This document shows, piece by piece, positions 26,090 to 34,608 of a stretch of DNA of 64,000 nt (position 1 is its first letter; every line of letters starts with the position of its first letter). The notes below the pieces were generated by a model that saw only the letters and a list, made by a program, of their open reading frames with translations, made no database searches and was not told the origin of the DNA. The DNA is taken from the NCBI GenBank assembly GCA_019359015.1, contig JAHHID010000038.1, forward strand, positions 1-64,000, written 5' to 3'. Made by a program: the position numbers and the translations under genes. This DNA comes from Spirirestis rafaelensis WJT71-NPBG6 (GTDB lineage Bacteria; Cyanobacteriota; Cyanobacteriia; Cyanobacteriales; Nostocaceae).

Positions 26090-27670
26090 TTAGGGACAAG
26101 ACAGAACCGCTCCCCTAAAGGGATCGATCGCATCTTGAGCATTTTGAGCATCCTGTTGCCATTGTCCCTGTTCAGCAACTACTTGGCTGATTGCGCTACT
26201 TCTCGCTTGTTCGCGATCGCTGCCATTACCGGTAATATCAATTACTCTAAAATTATTTTCCATTATCACTCGTTGTTTTTCACCAATTCTGCGGTGCTGT
26301 TGTTCGTGAGCATCCAGAGTTGCCTTCATCCTGTTCCAGGCTGTAACTTCTGCCGCACGATTGGGACGTTGCGAAGGCGACCATCGAGGACTATCAATCG
26401 GGCAACTTTTAGAAACACTTAATTTAGGATGTCCGGTTACTCTCGCTTCTACGCTTCCGTCTGATAATGTAGTAAAAGTAACTCGTAGTTGACCATTGAA
26501 TGTATAAGTACAGCGTGTTTCTGCCCATTCTGGAGTATAGGGTGAGTTGCTATCGAGCCAACTAACAACATCGTTACATTCTAAGCTGGCAGGTAATGCA
26601 TAGCGTTGGAGGCTAATAGAAGTACGACTAAGGTCATGAAGAGGAAACAGATGTTGAGAGGCTTGCAGATTATTTTGCAAACGAGTGGGTCCTAAGTGTC
26701 GCTGTATAGTTGCCGATTTACTTGGAGAATAATGAGTAGCACTGTCCTCTTTACGCATGAGTTCCTCTTCTTCCTCGCAAGCTGCACATTTTCGCTGCAC
26801 TCCACCTACCTGCTGCACTACATGCGTCAACTCATGCGCCATCAACTCATTATTCCCTGGGGATTTTCCTACACCAAAATATACATCACTACCATAAGTA
26901 AAAGCTTGTGCCCCTAATTCCCGTGACATTTGCACTGCTTCGCCATCTGTATGTACTTTTACATTGCTAAAATCTACACCAAAGCGGGGTTCCATAAAAT
27001 TTCGCACATCACCCGCTAACGGGTTTCCTTGTCCTTTGCGACTATGCAATTTACTGGAAATATCGCTACTTGCTGCTAAACCACCGTCATTAAACCTTTG
27101 TAGGGAAGATTTAGCTTGAATAAGTTCTTCTTCCTCCTCATCTTCTTCGGGTATTTCTTCCCGTTGAATGGCGAGATTATCCAAAGATTTCATTTGTAAA
27201 TTTTCCTCTTCCTCCTCCTCTTCTTCAAGTATTTCTTCCCTTTGAATCGCAAGATTATCCAGGGATTTCATTTGTAAATTTTCCTCTTCGTCCTCCTCTT
27301 CCGGTATTTCTTCGCGTTGCACCAGGGGAGTAATCGTATTACCTAGAGATTTTAATTGTAAATTTTCCTCTTCCTCCTGGGGGCTTACCTCGCGTTGCAC
27401 GGCATTATTATTTGTGCGATCGCCCATACCCATTACTTGCTGGGCAACTCGATCAGCTTCTTGTTCGTAAACATCTCCTGGTTGGCTAACTGTGAGTTGC
27501 GCTTGGGGATGCAGGGAAATGCGACTAATTTCATGGATAACCGACGTTTGAGCAGTACCGATCCTCAAACCGCTTGTGTCTGTTGCTAATTGTGGATAAG
27601 AGTAGCTGTCTGGAATTTGTTTCCGCCGTTGGATTCTTATGCGATCGCTCATTTGTTCCCCAACCTGCAT
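26090..27670 (-). CDS. DUF4157-DUF922 effector with two HExxH motifs
   Basis: The 526-residue product starts MQVGEQMSDRIRIQRRKQ and reaches DUF4157 through four acidic Glu-rich repeats, each ending in LQMKSLDNLAIQRE or similar. DUF4157 follows with RFGVDFSNVKVHTDGEAVQM, and HELTH at about 277. Residues about 355-526 match DUF922-type predicted zinc proteases, with HEQQH at about 456 and a typical DAHEQQHRRIGEKQR setting. Two metal-binding motifs in one cargo protein are unusual. A cysteine cluster (KCAACEEEEE) joins the halves. No immunity gene follows; a protease aimed at another organism or compartment would not need one. Its promoter and first 870 bases are duplicated, inverted, at 33635-34608. 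Confidence 0.85.
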   Translation of the reverse strand: MQVGEQMSDRIRIQRRKQIPDSYSYPQLATDTSGLRIGTAQTSVIHEISRISLHPQAQLTVSQPGDVYEQEADRVAQQVMGMGDRTNNNAVQREVSPQEEEENLQLKSLGNTITPLVQREEIPEEEDEEENLQMKSLDNLAIQREEILEEEEEEEENLQMKSLDNLAIQREEIPEEDEEEEELIQAKSSLQRFNDGGLAASSDISSKLHSRKGQGNPLAGDVRNFMEPRFGVDFSNVKVHTDGEAVQMSRELGAQAFTYGSDVYFGVGKSPGNNELMAHELTHVVQQVGGVQRKCAACEEEEELMRKEDSATHYSPSKSATIQRHLGPTRLQNNLQASQHLFPLHDLSRTSISLQRYALPASLECNDVVSWLDSNSPYTPEWAETRCTYTFNGQLRVTFTTLSDGSVEARVTGHPKLSVSKSCPIDSPRWSPSQRPNRAAEVTAWNRMKATLDAHEQQHRRIGEKQRVIMENNFRVIDITGNGSDREQARSSAISQVVAEQGQWQQDAQNAQDAIDPFRGAVLSCP

Positions 27671-27870
27671 AAATTGATACTTTTATGATAAAGCCTGTAT
27701 TTAGAAAACAAATATTGGAATTAATATTAAGATTTATTCATTGAGATTTATCTTGCACGCTAAAACTTCGTGAATAATCTCTCTCGATCAAAAGTGCAAT
27801 GTCTTACGAAAATCCACTTTGTCCCTATGCTCATCCCACCCAATCCTCTATGCTACAAAAAATTTATATA
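26800..27870. repeat. Left arm of a ~1-kb inverted repeat around the baseplate genes
   Basis: The minus strand here (promoter region plus the N-terminal half of the DUF4157-DUF922 gene) matches the plus strand at 33635-34608. Matching upstream text includes AAAGTGGATTTTCGTAAGAC, AATACAGGCTTTATC and ATGCAGGTTGGGGAACAAAT. The similarity stops just after the HELTH segment of both proteins. The two copies differ in the number of acidic repeats, four here against three in the other. Confidence 0.85.
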
Positions 27871-28381
27871 ATATAATAACCACAATAGAACTTCTCAATC
27901 AACTACCATATTCGACCAATGTCTAATGTTTGCCTTCAAACTCACGCCAGTTAAGCTACCGACAAGAAGTAGACAACGTTATGATTCTGGTGGATAAGAT
28001 TTAGAGAAATTTTTACGTTTACTCAAACTGTTAAAAGATTTTTATTTTTAATAAGCAGCAAAAGATATTGTGAAAAATATATTTTGCCATACCAAACTAT
28101 CGCTTTTTGGTCATTGGATTTTAGATTTGGGAAACTTTGCCCTTACAGACAAAACACTTAGTTAAAGCAAGTTTTATGAAAATTTCCGATGTGTAGAGAC
28201 GCGAAATTGTACTTCGTGCCGCTTTGCTAATGCGTCTGTCTCTACAACTCGACCTTTGGCGAATATTCTTATATCCCCTGTCCCATTATCTTTGAAGGTA
28301 AATGTATGAAGTATGGTCCGTATTGAGTGTTTTAGCGCTAAAGCGCAACTATAAACCAATTGTTAAGCGAGGGCTGTCTAA
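27671..28381. other. Divergent gap upstream of the effector and baseplate block
   Basis: Of these 711 bases, 27671-27870 is the duplicated effector promoter region. The rest is AT-rich with no convincing gene and must hold the promoter of the gp25 gene. A dispersed-repeat hairpin lies at 28192-28246. A 61-codon frame on the minus strand (28174-28359) crosses that repeat and is probably not a gene. Confidence 0.6.
28192..28246. repeat. Small palindromic dispersed repeat
   Basis: TGTAGAGACGC at 28192 is mirrored by GCGTCTGTCTCTACA at 28232-28246, making a hairpin with a 29-base loop region. Sequences of the type GTAGAGACGCGAAATTTCGC are abundant intergenic repeats in filamentous cyanobacteria. 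The function is unknown. Confidence 0.6.
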
Positions 28382-28843
28382 ATGCCAGATGCAATTGATA
28401 GTCAGCAACAGGACTACTTAGGGACTGGTTGGGCTTTCCCGATGTGTTTAAGTGTGCAAGGGGGAATACAGCTAAGTTCGGCAGCACAAAAAGTTAAAGA
28501 ATCTATTTGGATTATCCTCCGTACTGGAGTGGGCGAACGGGTGTATCGACCTGATTTTGGGTCGCGCTTGGCGGAACTAACGTTTGCACCCATGAATAGC
28601 GAGACTTTAATGTTAATTCGCCTGTATGTCTTAGAAGCTTTGGAGGTTTGGGAACCACGCATCATTATTGATCGGGTTATAACTGAACCTTACCCAGTGA
28701 AGGGCATTGATAAGCAATTTAGCACTTACTCTACAAAGGGCGAAGAAGGCAGGGTAGATATCATTATCGACTATCGTCTCAAAGATGAACCTGATATTTA
28801 CAGCTTTGTCTATCCATATTACCTAGCTTCTGGCATGGAGTAA
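28382..28843 (+). CDS. CIS baseplate wedge protein, gp25 family
   Basis: The 153-residue product has the gp25/GPW signatures IWIILRTGVGERVYRPDFGS and RLAELTFAPM, then a C-terminal region ending in VDIIIDYRLKDEPD. gp25 (Afp9 role) starts sheath assembly at the baseplate by mimicking a sheath subunit's handshake domain. It is first in the plus-strand baseplate block, followed after 51 bases by the J-like gene. Size and motif order are normal. Confidence 0.92.
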   Translation: MPDAIDSQQQDYLGTGWAFPMCLSVQGGIQLSSAAQKVKESIWIILRTGVGERVYRPDFGSRLAELTFAPMNSETLMLIRLYVLEALEVWEPRIIIDRVITEPYPVKGIDKQFSTYSTKGEEGRVDIIIDYRLKDEPDIYSFVYPYYLASGME

Positions 28844-28894
28844 TAAATTACATCAGCATGATTTTTTAATCCAAAATCTAAAATCGGTATTATT

Positions 28895-31093
28895 GTGGAA
28901 TTTAACTTTTTACCTAAATTACCCAATTCCAACTTAGACGATCGCAGCTTCGATGATTTAGTGCAAGAGAGCATCCTGCGAATTCCGCGCTACTGTCAAG
29001 AGTGGACAGACCACAACCTCAGCGATCCTGGAATTACCTTCATTGAAGTATTTGCTTGGTTAACAGACCAGATGTTGCTTCGGTTTAACCAAGTACCTCG
29101 AAAAAATTATATTGCATTTTTAGAATTGCTTGGCATTCGGCTTCAGCCACCAGCGCCAGCACAAACAGACTTAACCTTTTATCTAACAACTGACCTGCCA
29201 GAAACCTATATAATCCCTACTGGGGTAGAAGTTGCTACTCTGCGGACAGAAACGACAGAAGCGATAGTTTTCAGTACCGATCGGCCTTTAGTGATTGGCA
29301 AGCCATACCTGCGGCACTTTTTAACCGCTCCAACAACCGAAGACTTTCCTCAAGCTTTTCGTGACCGATTTACCAACGTCTGGACTCGCCAAGCCAATAA
29401 TCAGTGGGGAGGTAACGAACAAATTCTGTTTGATGAAACTCCTCAGCCAGGTAACTGTTTTTACATCGTCTTGGAACCGGAAGAGCCTTTGGAGGGAAAT
29501 GTCCTGGCAATTACGTTTCAAGGGGCTGCGGCTACACCTACCGGCATTAACCCCAATCAACCGCCGCGTCGTTGGGAAGCTTGGGATGGTGATAAATGGC
29601 AACCTGTATTATTGCGGGAAATTGATGATGCTACCAAGGGCTTCAGTTTTCACGAAATTGCTCAACAGGGGGGTAACCCTGCCCAAGGAGCAGATGTAAT
29701 TCTGCATTTACCTGAAAAATTGCCTGTAACAAGTTTTACCACTTATCGCGGACGCTGGTTGCGGTGTGTTTTAACGGCAACCCAGGCACGTCAATCTACT
29801 TACAATAATTCTCCACGAATTATCGGTTTAGGAGTACGTTCAATTGGCGGTACAGTCAGAGCTAGTCACAGTACTCTGATTCGGGATGAACGTTTGGGCA
29901 TTAGTGATGGTACGCCCGGTCAAACTTTACAATTACAAGGAACTCCAGTATTAGGACGTAGAGAAAACGAGTATATTTTGGTAACTCCTCCTGGTGGTTT
30001 ACCTCAAAATTGGCAAGAAGTCTCAGATTTTGCTGATTCTGGCTCCGAAGACCGCCATTACACTATCGATTCTCTTAGTGGTACAGTCCAGTTTGGGCCT
30101 TTAATTCGTGAACCCGACCAACTGCAAAAGCGAACGCAAATACGCAGTAAAATCCAGCAGCCTGCATTAGAAGATACCATAGTTCAAGTGCGCGATACAG
30201 AAACCCAAGCACTGGATCATCAATATGGAGCAGTTCCCGCGCGAGGGGCTGAGATTAGAATGGTAGCTTATCGTATAGGTGGTGGTCGTCTGGGTAACGT
30301 CCAAAGTGGCGCACTCCAGTTTAAAAAATCGGAAATTCCTTACGTTGCTAGTGTCATTAATCATAAACCAGCGATAAATGGTGCTGATGCCGAATCGTTG
30401 GAACAAGCTGTGTTAAAAGCGCCGCAAATACTTCGCACACGCGATCGCGCAGTCACAAATGAAGATTTTGAAGTTTTGGCACAACGCGCAGGTGCAGGGG
30501 CTGTGGCTAGAGTTCGTTGTTTGCCGGCAGATAGCCGCAGCGGTGCGGGTACGGTACGTTTAATTGTCGTTCCCCAAGCAAATACAGATGCGATCGCCAA
30601 AGGGGAAGGCATATCTCCCGAACTGTTTACCTTACAGCCTGCACTTCGAGACCAAGTTTTGAGCTACTTAGACGAAAGACGATTGTTAGGAGTACAAGTA
30701 CAACTTCAGGAAGCTGATTTTGTCGGCGTTTCCGTGCAAACAGAAGTAGCTTTAGAGCCAGCTTATTATAATCCCCTTGCTCAACAAGAAATTTTACTTA
30801 ACTTACGAGTTGCCCTGTATCGATACTTAAATCCTTTAACTGGCGGTTTAGACGGTAAAGGCTGGTCTTTTGGGCGACCTGTGTATACTTCCGATATCGT
30901 AGCGTTATTACAAAAAATCCCAGGAGTGCGCTATCTGGGTGCAGTGGTGCTGTTTGCATTACGCAACCAAGACGGCATCTGGAGCCGTCAACCCGCACCA
31001 GAACCACTGATTGACCCAGGATCATTAGGTTTGGTGTGTTCCTGGACAGATAATCGCGTGCGATCGAGTCACGTAATTAATATTATCGAATAG
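28895..31093 (+). CDS. Baseplate J-like protein (Afp11 role)
   Basis: Starting at GTG 28895, the 732-residue product opens FLPKLPNSNLDDRSFDDLVQ, then RYCQEWTDHNLSDPGITFIE, the N-terminus of baseplate-J proteins in CIS. Further signatures are LETAVLKAPQILRTRDRAVT-like text at about 505-530 and TNEDFEVLAQRAGAGAVARV, the J core motif. The C-terminal third has ALYRYLNPLTGGLDGKGWSF followed by GRPVYTSDIVALLQKIPGV, again standard. It forms the wedges around the hub with gp25 and the next gene. The middle (150-350) is a larger beta-rich insertion than in P2 gpJ. Confidence 0.92.
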   Translation: MEFNFLPKLPNSNLDDRSFDDLVQESILRIPRYCQEWTDHNLSDPGITFIEVFAWLTDQMLLRFNQVPRKNYIAFLELLGIRLQPPAPAQTDLTFYLTTDLPETYIIPTGVEVATLRTETTEAIVFSTDRPLVIGKPYLRHFLTAPTTEDFPQAFRDRFTNVWTRQANNQWGGNEQILFDETPQPGNCFYIVLEPEEPLEGNVLAITFQGAAATPTGINPNQPPRRWEAWDGDKWQPVLLREIDDATKGFSFHEIAQQGGNPAQGADVILHLPEKLPVTSFTTYRGRWLRCVLTATQARQSTYNNSPRIIGLGVRSIGGTVRASHSTLIRDERLGISDGTPGQTLQLQGTPVLGRRENEYILVTPPGGLPQNWQEVSDFADSGSEDRHYTIDSLSGTVQFGPLIREPDQLQKRTQIRSKIQQPALEDTIVQVRDTETQALDHQYGAVPARGAEIRMVAYRIGGGRLGNVQSGALQFKKSEIPYVASVINHKPAINGADAESLEQAVLKAPQILRTRDRAVTNEDFEVLAQRAGAGAVARVRCLPADSRSGAGTVRLIVVPQANTDAIAKGEGISPELFTLQPALRDQVLSYLDERRLLGVQVQLQEADFVGVSVQTEVALEPAYYNPLAQQEILLNLRVALYRYLNPLTGGLDGKGWSFGRPVYTSDIVALLQKIPGVRYLGAVVLFALRNQDGIWSRQPAPEPLIDPGSLGLVCSWTDNRVRSSHVINIIE

Positions 31094-31183
31094 TGCCACT
31101 AGCCATCATCAACTGCTTCCCCACTGCTGTACAGGCGCTTTTTACTTTTTTTACTTTGCCCCTCCCCAGTCCCTAGTCCCCAT

Positions 31184-32218
31184 ATGGTTCAAACTACATC
31201 TAGCCCCAAAAAAATAGACATTCAATTAACCCCAATGCGAATTTCTGAGAGTGTACCTCTGGCTGGCTTTAATTTAGCCACGTCAGAGAGCATAACAACT
31301 GCCCCAACTGGATCTAGTTTGGTGCTGCACCCTGGAGAACCCAGCGAGTTGATTGTACAAGTGAAGAACTTAGTGCAACATAACTTGCGGTTGACATTGA
31401 GAGTAGAAGGATTTCCTGCTGAGTGGTGTCAAATCGGCACAGAAGGTAGAGAACTCCCTCCAGGAGCGCAGATGGATGCGGTGCTTTATTTTCAAGTTCC
31501 CGCTACATTTTTTGAAGACCAAGAAGCACTGCGTCCAGGCAACAAAGAGCAGTTAGAGCTAAATTTTCGCAGTCGAATTGTTGTACATATTGACCCAGAC
31601 ACAGAACAAGAACAAATACAAAACGCAGATTTTGGTTTATATATCCGTCCTTACAGTGCCTACATGGATTTTTTGCCTGTTCTATATCGGGAAGTAGACT
31701 TTATCGGTCGCTTCATGAAGATATTTGAAGAAGCTTATCAACCAGTAATTGACAGCTTTAATGTCATGTGGGCGAACCTAGACCCATTGACAGCACCACG
31801 CGCTCTATTGCCCTTTTTAGCACATTGGGTAGCTTGGCCTGTTGATTCTATTTGGAACTTGCATACGTCAAGACGTTTAATTCGCCGTGCAGTAGAAATT
31901 TACCGTTGGCGGGGTACTCGTAAGGGTTTGCGTTTGTACTTGCATCTTTACACAAACTTGCCTCTAGACGAACATTTGCCCAATGAGGCTGAGAAACATA
32001 TTAGCATCACAGAACCTTTCGGTCAAAGTTTTGTGTTACAACAAGCACGATTGGGAGAAGCAGTGTTAGGAGGTGGACAATCTTATCACTTTGTAGTCCG
32101 TTTGCGCCCCGAATATCCTAATAGCATTAACGAACAACTGGTACGACGGATTATCGACCAAGAAAAACCCGCCTTTTGCACTTACGAATTATTTATAGAA
32201 AATCCCTCAGCAGTATAA
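31184..32218 (+). CDS. Tail-I-like baseplate protein (Afp12 role) with an N-terminal Ig-like domain
   Basis: The C-terminal 190 residues of this 344-residue protein carry YMDFLPVLYREVDFIGRFMK, LPFLAHWVAWPVDSIW and RRAVEIYRWRGTRKGLRLYL, the core of tail proteins of the P2 gpI type in CIS baseplates. The first 145 residues are a beta-sandwich-like module (LVLHPGEPSELIVQVKNLVQ, LRLTLRVEGFPAEWC) resembling the Ig-like repeats of the membrane proteins at 54351 and 56557. That shared module could link baseplate and membrane anchor, which is inference. The gene lies 90 bases after the J-like gene. Confidence 0.85.
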   Translation: MVQTTSSPKKIDIQLTPMRISESVPLAGFNLATSESITTAPTGSSLVLHPGEPSELIVQVKNLVQHNLRLTLRVEGFPAEWCQIGTEGRELPPGAQMDAVLYFQVPATFFEDQEALRPGNKEQLELNFRSRIVVHIDPDTEQEQIQNADFGLYIRPYSAYMDFLPVLYREVDFIGRFMKIFEEAYQPVIDSFNVMWANLDPLTAPRALLPFLAHWVAWPVDSIWNLHTSRRLIRRAVEIYRWRGTRKGLRLYLHLYTNLPLDEHLPNEAEKHISITEPFGQSFVLQQARLGEAVLGGGQSYHFVVRLRPEYPNSINEQLVRRIIDQEKPAFCTYELFIENPSAV

Positions 32219-32386
32219 ATTAATTTATGCTTCATCAAATTCATTTCATTAATAATCATACATAATTACTCAAAAATTATATATATCTAATTTTTATTTT
32301 CTCTGCGCCTGTGCGTTTTTTTTCTTTACTTAAACACTAACAAAATTAACCAAACCAAAATCTCAAATCCCAAATCCAAAATTACT

Positions 32387-33586
32387 ATGTCTCACCCCTT
32401 CCCCCCACCTTCAATTAAAGCCTTTGAACGCCTACAGCCCTCAGACGGTCTATTAATTAATGCCGAACGTTGGCGCAAAGCACATGATTATCATCGGTTG
32501 CGACAAAATGCTCATTATCAATGCTTAAATCAGCCAGGAATTGTTTGTGGTTTGGGTGTACAAGTAATAGCAGCCCCCCGCGAAGTAGAAGCCCAATATC
32601 GGGATGGACGCTGGGTAGAAATTCAGCCAGGGATTGCTATCGATTTGGTAGGAAATCTAATTGTTGTACCAAACACTATTGACTATCGGATTGCTACGGA
32701 AGTCCGCGATTCTGACCCTGTAATGCTGTATTTAGTAGTAAGTTATGTAGACCCTGATGAATTACGTCGTACTTCGCAACGCGAAGTTGTACAAGAAATG
32801 TATCGTGTTGATGAAAAAAGTACTATACCAAAAAGTACAGAGATAGAAATTTGTCGCGTACTTCTACAACCAGGAGAAGTCACAATTACCCAGCCTGCTG
32901 ATGTTTTTTTCCCTGGTTATAACAATATTGATTTGCGTTACCGTCGTCATGCACAAGCACGTCCCCAAGCCATAGTCCGCATGGCGCAGGTAAATCACAA
33001 TGACCCGGAGTGCGCCCGGAGTTTCTTTAATTTATCATATTTATTGCAAGCTGTAGAAGCTTTATATTCATCTTTACGAGGAACTGAAGAAGTAGGTCAG
33101 GTTACATTTAATGAAAATCTTCAAGAATATGACTTACTTTATTTAACGGGCAAACAAGCATTATCTCTAAATAGTCTTGAATTTGACAACCTTAAAAAAT
33201 ACTTGAATGCTGGTGGCGTGCTGTTAGTTGATGCACCTTTAGATGGTAATGCTCTCATTGAAAGGATTCATGGTTTGGCACAGCAATTAGAGAATCCTTT
33301 GAGACCTTTGGATGAGTTACGGCGAGATCATCCTTTACGCATACGCCCTTTTTTGTTTGCTGCTTTGCCGATGATTAATCAACAATTGATTCAACTGTTA
33401 ACAGGGGGAGGAATTATTTTAATTATTGGTGATTTAGGATCTGCTTGGGGGCTGGATAGAGGATTGAGTTTACCCCGGCTTACTATTCGCACGGCTCAGG
33501 AATTAGGGGTAAATATTTTGAATTATGCTTGGAAACGGCGGCAGTTGATTGGGTTGCAGCAGGAAGATTATTCTGGGCAGTGGTAA
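32387..33586 (+). CDS. CIS-associated protein with DUF4159-like C-terminal domain
   Basis: The 399-residue product starts FERLQPSDGLLINAERWRKA and has a beta-rich N-terminal half with IQPGIAIDLVGNLIVVPN, a pattern seen in baseplate-associated proteins encoded after the gpI-like gene. The C-terminal part (from about 240) reads YDLLYLTGKQALSLNSLEFD, then LKKYLNAGGVLLVDAP, which fits DUF4159, a flavodoxin-like/GATase-like fold. The 168-base leader lacks any named signal. It occupies the place where a fibre gene (Afp13) would be expected, but nothing in it looks like a fibre. Confidence 0.65.
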   Translation: MSHPFPPPSIKAFERLQPSDGLLINAERWRKAHDYHRLRQNAHYQCLNQPGIVCGLGVQVIAAPREVEAQYRDGRWVEIQPGIAIDLVGNLIVVPNTIDYRIATEVRDSDPVMLYLVVSYVDPDELRRTSQREVVQEMYRVDEKSTIPKSTEIEICRVLLQPGEVTITQPADVFFPGYNNIDLRYRRHAQARPQAIVRMAQVNHNDPECARSFFNLSYLLQAVEALYSSLRGTEEVGQVTFNENLQEYDLLYLTGKQALSLNSLEFDNLKKYLNAGGVLLVDAPLDGNALIERIHGLAQQLENPLRPLDELRRDHPLRIRPFLFAALPMINQQLIQLLTGGGIILIIGDLGSAWGLDRGLSLPRLTIRTAQELGVNILNYAWKRRQLIGLQQEDYSGQW

Positions 33587-33634
33587 GCTTTAATCGAATA
33601 TGGCAGTTATTGAGAAGTGGTATTATGGGTGTTA

Positions 33635-34608
33635 TCTATAAATTTTTATAGCACAGAGGATTGGGTAGGATGAAGTAGGCGCAAAGTGGATTTTCGTAAG
33701 ACATCGTACTTTTTTGTGGAGAGAGATTATCCACACAGTCTTAGCGTTCAAGATAAATCTTAATATTGGTTCGATATTCGTTTTATAAATACAGGCTTTA
33801 TCTTAGAAGTATCGATTAATGCAGGTTGGGGAACAAATGAGCGAGCGCATAAGAATCCAACGGCGGAAACAAACAGACATCAACTCCTATCCACAATTAG
33901 CTCAAACAACGAGTGGTTTGAGGATGAGTACTACTCAAGGGTTGGTTAGCCACGAAATTAGTCGCATTTCCCTACGTCCCCAAGCGCGACTCACTCTTAG
34001 CCAACCAGGAGATTTCTACGAGCAAGAAGCGGATCGAGTTGCCCAGCAAGTCATGGGTATGGGCGATCGCGCAAATAATCATGCCATCCAACGTGAGGCA
34101 ATTCTTCAAGATGAAGAGGAAAATTTACAATTAAAATCTCTAGGTAATACGATTACTCCCCTCGTCCAACGGGAAGAAATACCTGAAGAAGAGGAAGAAG
34201 AAAATTTGCAAATGAAATCCTTGGGTAATCTCGCTATTCAAGGGGAAGAAATGCCTGAAGAAGAGGAAGAGGAGGAAGAAGAACTTATTCAAGCTAAATC
34301 TTCGCTACAAAAGTTTGATGAGGGTGGGTTAGTAGCTAGTAGCGATATTTCCACTAAATTGGACAGTCGCAAAGGAGGAGGCAACCCCTTAGCGGATGAT
34401 GTGCGAAATTTTATGGAACCCCGCTTTGGTGTAGATTTTAGTAATGTCAAAGTACATACCGATGACGAAGCAGTGCAAATGTCGCGGCAATTAGGCGCAC
34501 AGGCTTTTACTTATGGTAGTGATGTCTATTTTGGTACGGGAAAATCGCCAGGGAATAATGAGTTGACGGCGCATGAGTTGACTCATGTGGTGCAGCAGAA
34601 TAGGGGGA
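33635..34608. repeat. Right arm of the ~1-kb inverted repeat
   Basis: This arm covers the promoter region and first half of the plus-strand DUF4157 gene and mirrors 26800-27870. Identity is high over the promoter segment, over the protein start MQVGEQMSERIRIQRRKQ and over the DUF4157 core, while the acidic repeats differ in number. Homologous recombination between the arms would invert about 6-7 kb containing the four baseplate genes and would exchange the promoters and N-termini of the two effectors. Confidence 0.85.

Noticed and set aside
28174-28359. 61-codon minus-strand frame
   Set aside because: It runs through a dispersed palindromic repeat and has no homology I can recognise.
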